In this document: positions 14,227 to 15,233 of the stretch, piece by piece
How the letters are laid out: each line of letters begins with the position of its first letter
Position numbering within the stretch: the first letter of the stretch is position 1
NCBI GenBank assembly: GCA_013180565.1
Contig: QBUN01000399.1
Coordinates: 1-15,233, forward strand
From: Candidatus Methanophaga sp. GoMg3.2
Lineage (GTDB): Archaea; Halobacteriota; Syntropharchaeia; Alkanophagales; Methanospirareceae
Length of the DNA: 15,233 bases
Reading direction: 5' to 3'
Program-made: the position numbers and the translations under genes
Notes under the pieces: model-generated
What the model was told of the DNA's origin: nothing
What the model saw: the letters and a program-made list of their open reading frames with translations, nothing else
Databases searched by the model: none

Positions 14227-15183
14227 ATGGAACCAATAGTAATGTTGTTTGCATGGATGCTGATAATAGCGTTCTTGGCATTCATTGCGTGCATGTTTGA
14301 GGACTTGGAGTCCGATATAGGATCGCAGAGCAATCCGAATTCGCAGATTCAGTTAGCGCCAGAGATGGGGTACATACACAGGTACTTCAACAAAGCGATT
14401 TCGGGAGAAGGGTTGTCTTATGCGCTTTCTTGCACTATCTCAGGGACCATAGCAATGTTGATATTACTACAGTTAGAGTCAGTTGGACCAAAAGCAGCAA
14501 TATTGGCAATACCTGTGGGTGCAGCAGTGGGATCGCTTGTGCACATGGTTCGGTCGTCAGTATGCCATGTGGGAAGAGAAGCAGCGCATAAAAGATTTGA
14601 GCAGCCTATTTATCTCGATGTCTTATACGGGCATCTGCTGCCAATAGCAACCCACAACTTCCTGGCTGTGATATGCATTACGGCGATCGCGTACATACAG
14701 AGCAATTTGGGCATTCTTTCAGGTGTTGCAGGGGCAAGCAATCCATTTCCACTTCCTTTACTGTGCCTCATCTGGGGGCTAACAGTAGGTGCAATCGGAT
14801 CGTCTACAGGTGATATACACTATGGAACAGAGAGAGCGTTTCAGGATAAACCTTTCGGTGAGGGTAGACGAGTAGTTTACCACGGCCAAATCTGCCGATA
14901 CGGTGCTTGCGGTGTAAGGACATCAAAGGATGTAGCGGCTTTCTGTGCGAAATACGGTGGTCCCGCAACGGGTTTGGCGTTTGGGCTCATCGTGTTGTTC
15001 GAGAACTGGAGAACTGTGATAGGAATGACACTCGGAGGCGTGGCTGGCCCAGGTTGGAACCCCAGTCTAGCAGCAGCATGGGGCATTGGAATAGGGATAG
15101 TAATTGCAGTAGTACTAGTAATACTAGCCAGGACGATAGAGAAGTGGGCGAGGAACAAATACGGGCCTTTCGTAGGGGAGTAA
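14227..15183 (+). CDS. mtrE: Tetrahydromethanopterin S-methyltransferase subunit E
   Basis: The 318-residue membrane protein is MtrE, part of the Mtr complex that moves a methyl group between tetrahydromethanopterin and coenzyme M while pumping sodium ions; in methane oxidisers it would run in reverse. The diagnostic loop EDLESDIGSQSNPNSQ (25-40) is followed by LAPEMGYIHRYFNKAISG, then TGDIHYGTERAFQ (194-206) and FCAKYGGPATGLAFG (239-253). Hydrophobic segments lie at about 5-23, 66-83, 88-108, 138-157, 175-192, 245-272 and 283-301, consistent with six or seven membrane spans. Length is close to the family norm of about 300. mtrE is usually the first gene of mtrEDCBAFGH, and here too it begins a transcript, divergent from mmp14. 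What follows lies outside the window. Confidence 0.96.
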   Translation: MEPIVMLFAWMLIIAFLAFIACMFEDLESDIGSQSNPNSQIQLAPEMGYIHRYFNKAISGEGLSYALSCTISGTIAMLILLQLESVGPKAAILAIPVGAAVGSLVHMVRSSVCHVGREAAHKRFEQPIYLDVLYGHLLPIATHNFLAVICITAIAYIQSNLGILSGVAGASNPFPLPLLCLIWGLTVGAIGSSTGDIHYGTERAFQDKPFGEGRRVVYHGQICRYGACGVRTSKDVAAFCAKYGGPATGLAFGLIVLFENWRTVIGMTLGGVAGPGWNPSLAAAWGIGIGIVIAVVLVILARTIEKWARNKYGPFVGE

Positions 15184-15189
15184 GGAAAA

Positions 15190-15233
15190 ATGAGTAAGAG
15201 AAAAGAGGAAAAATATATAAGGAGTGAAAAGAG
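15190..15233 (+). other. Start region of the next gene, cut by the window edge
   Basis: An ATG at 15190, six bases after the mtrE stop, opens a lysine-rich frame (MSKRKEEKYIRSEK) to the edge. A better signal is AAGGAG at 15219-15224 (GGAG 15221-15224), whose nine-base spacer would put a start codon at about 15234, just outside. mtrD is the usual successor of mtrE, and the 15190 frame does not resemble MtrD. I favour a gene beginning outside the window, with this stretch as its leader. Confidence 0.35.

Noticed and set aside
14227..15233. mtrE as a stray gene cut off from the mtr operon
   Set aside because: mtrE is normally the first gene of its operon, so a divergent upstream neighbour is expected; the downstream genes are outside the window and cannot be judged.

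Overview
The window is archaeal. Archaeal-type ribosomal proteins (eL19, uL18, uS5, uL30), geranylgeranylglyceryl phosphate synthase, an initiator tRNA-Met of archaeal type, endonuclease Q and a Dph6 domain all point that way. MtrE together with methanogenesis marker proteins 7, 14 and 17 narrows the source to a euryarchaeon with methyl-coenzyme M reductase: a methanogen, an anaerobic methane oxidiser or an alkane oxidiser. The PKD-cohesin surface protein and the scattered gene order would suit an ANME-1 or Syntrophoarchaeum-like lineage, but that placement is inference. The segment could come from a metagenome, so unusual junctions should be checked against reads.

Layout. 1-699 is the 3' end of a secreted PKD/cohesin protein. 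It converges on endonuclease Q (716-1951, minus), which has an initiator tRNA-Met gene just upstream on the same strand (1975-2049). An AT-rich spacer (2050-2348) holds a 12-bp perfect inverted repeat enclosing smaller hairpins, then degenerate 10-bp tandem units. Next comes a two-gene operon: an asparagine-synthetase-like/Dph6 fusion with two PP-loop ATPase domains and an apparently dead glutaminase, then an AT-rich YgiQ-family radical SAM protein. After a dyad-rich spacer lies a broken pyrF (6099-6568, minus), frameshifted and missing its last third. A LarA-type nickel-pincer racemase homologue (6896-8134) leads directly into a detached piece of the spc ribosomal operon (rpl19e-rpl18-rps5-rpl30), followed by Archaeoglobus-type GGGP synthase instead of rpl15-secY.

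The right-hand part concerns methane metabolism. mmp14, mmp17 and mmp7 run on the minus strand (14076 down to 11144). mtrE diverges from mmp14 and starts at 14227 from a TATA box placed so that its transcript should be leaderless. Mmp7 and Mmp17 are reported components of the ATP-driven MCR activation machinery. Mmp14 is an uncharacterised actin/Hsp70-fold (ASKHA) protein, and its linkage here makes it a candidate partner. MtrE belongs to the sodium-pumping methyltransferase Mtr, which lies next to MCR in the pathway.

Most interesting points: the double PP-loop Dph6 fusion, the mmp14-mmp17-mmp7 cluster facing mtrE, larA joined to a spc fragment, the decayed pyrF, and the structured spacers at 2114-2291 and 6032-6090. 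I found no CRISPR array, rRNA gene, intact insertion sequence or phage gene.
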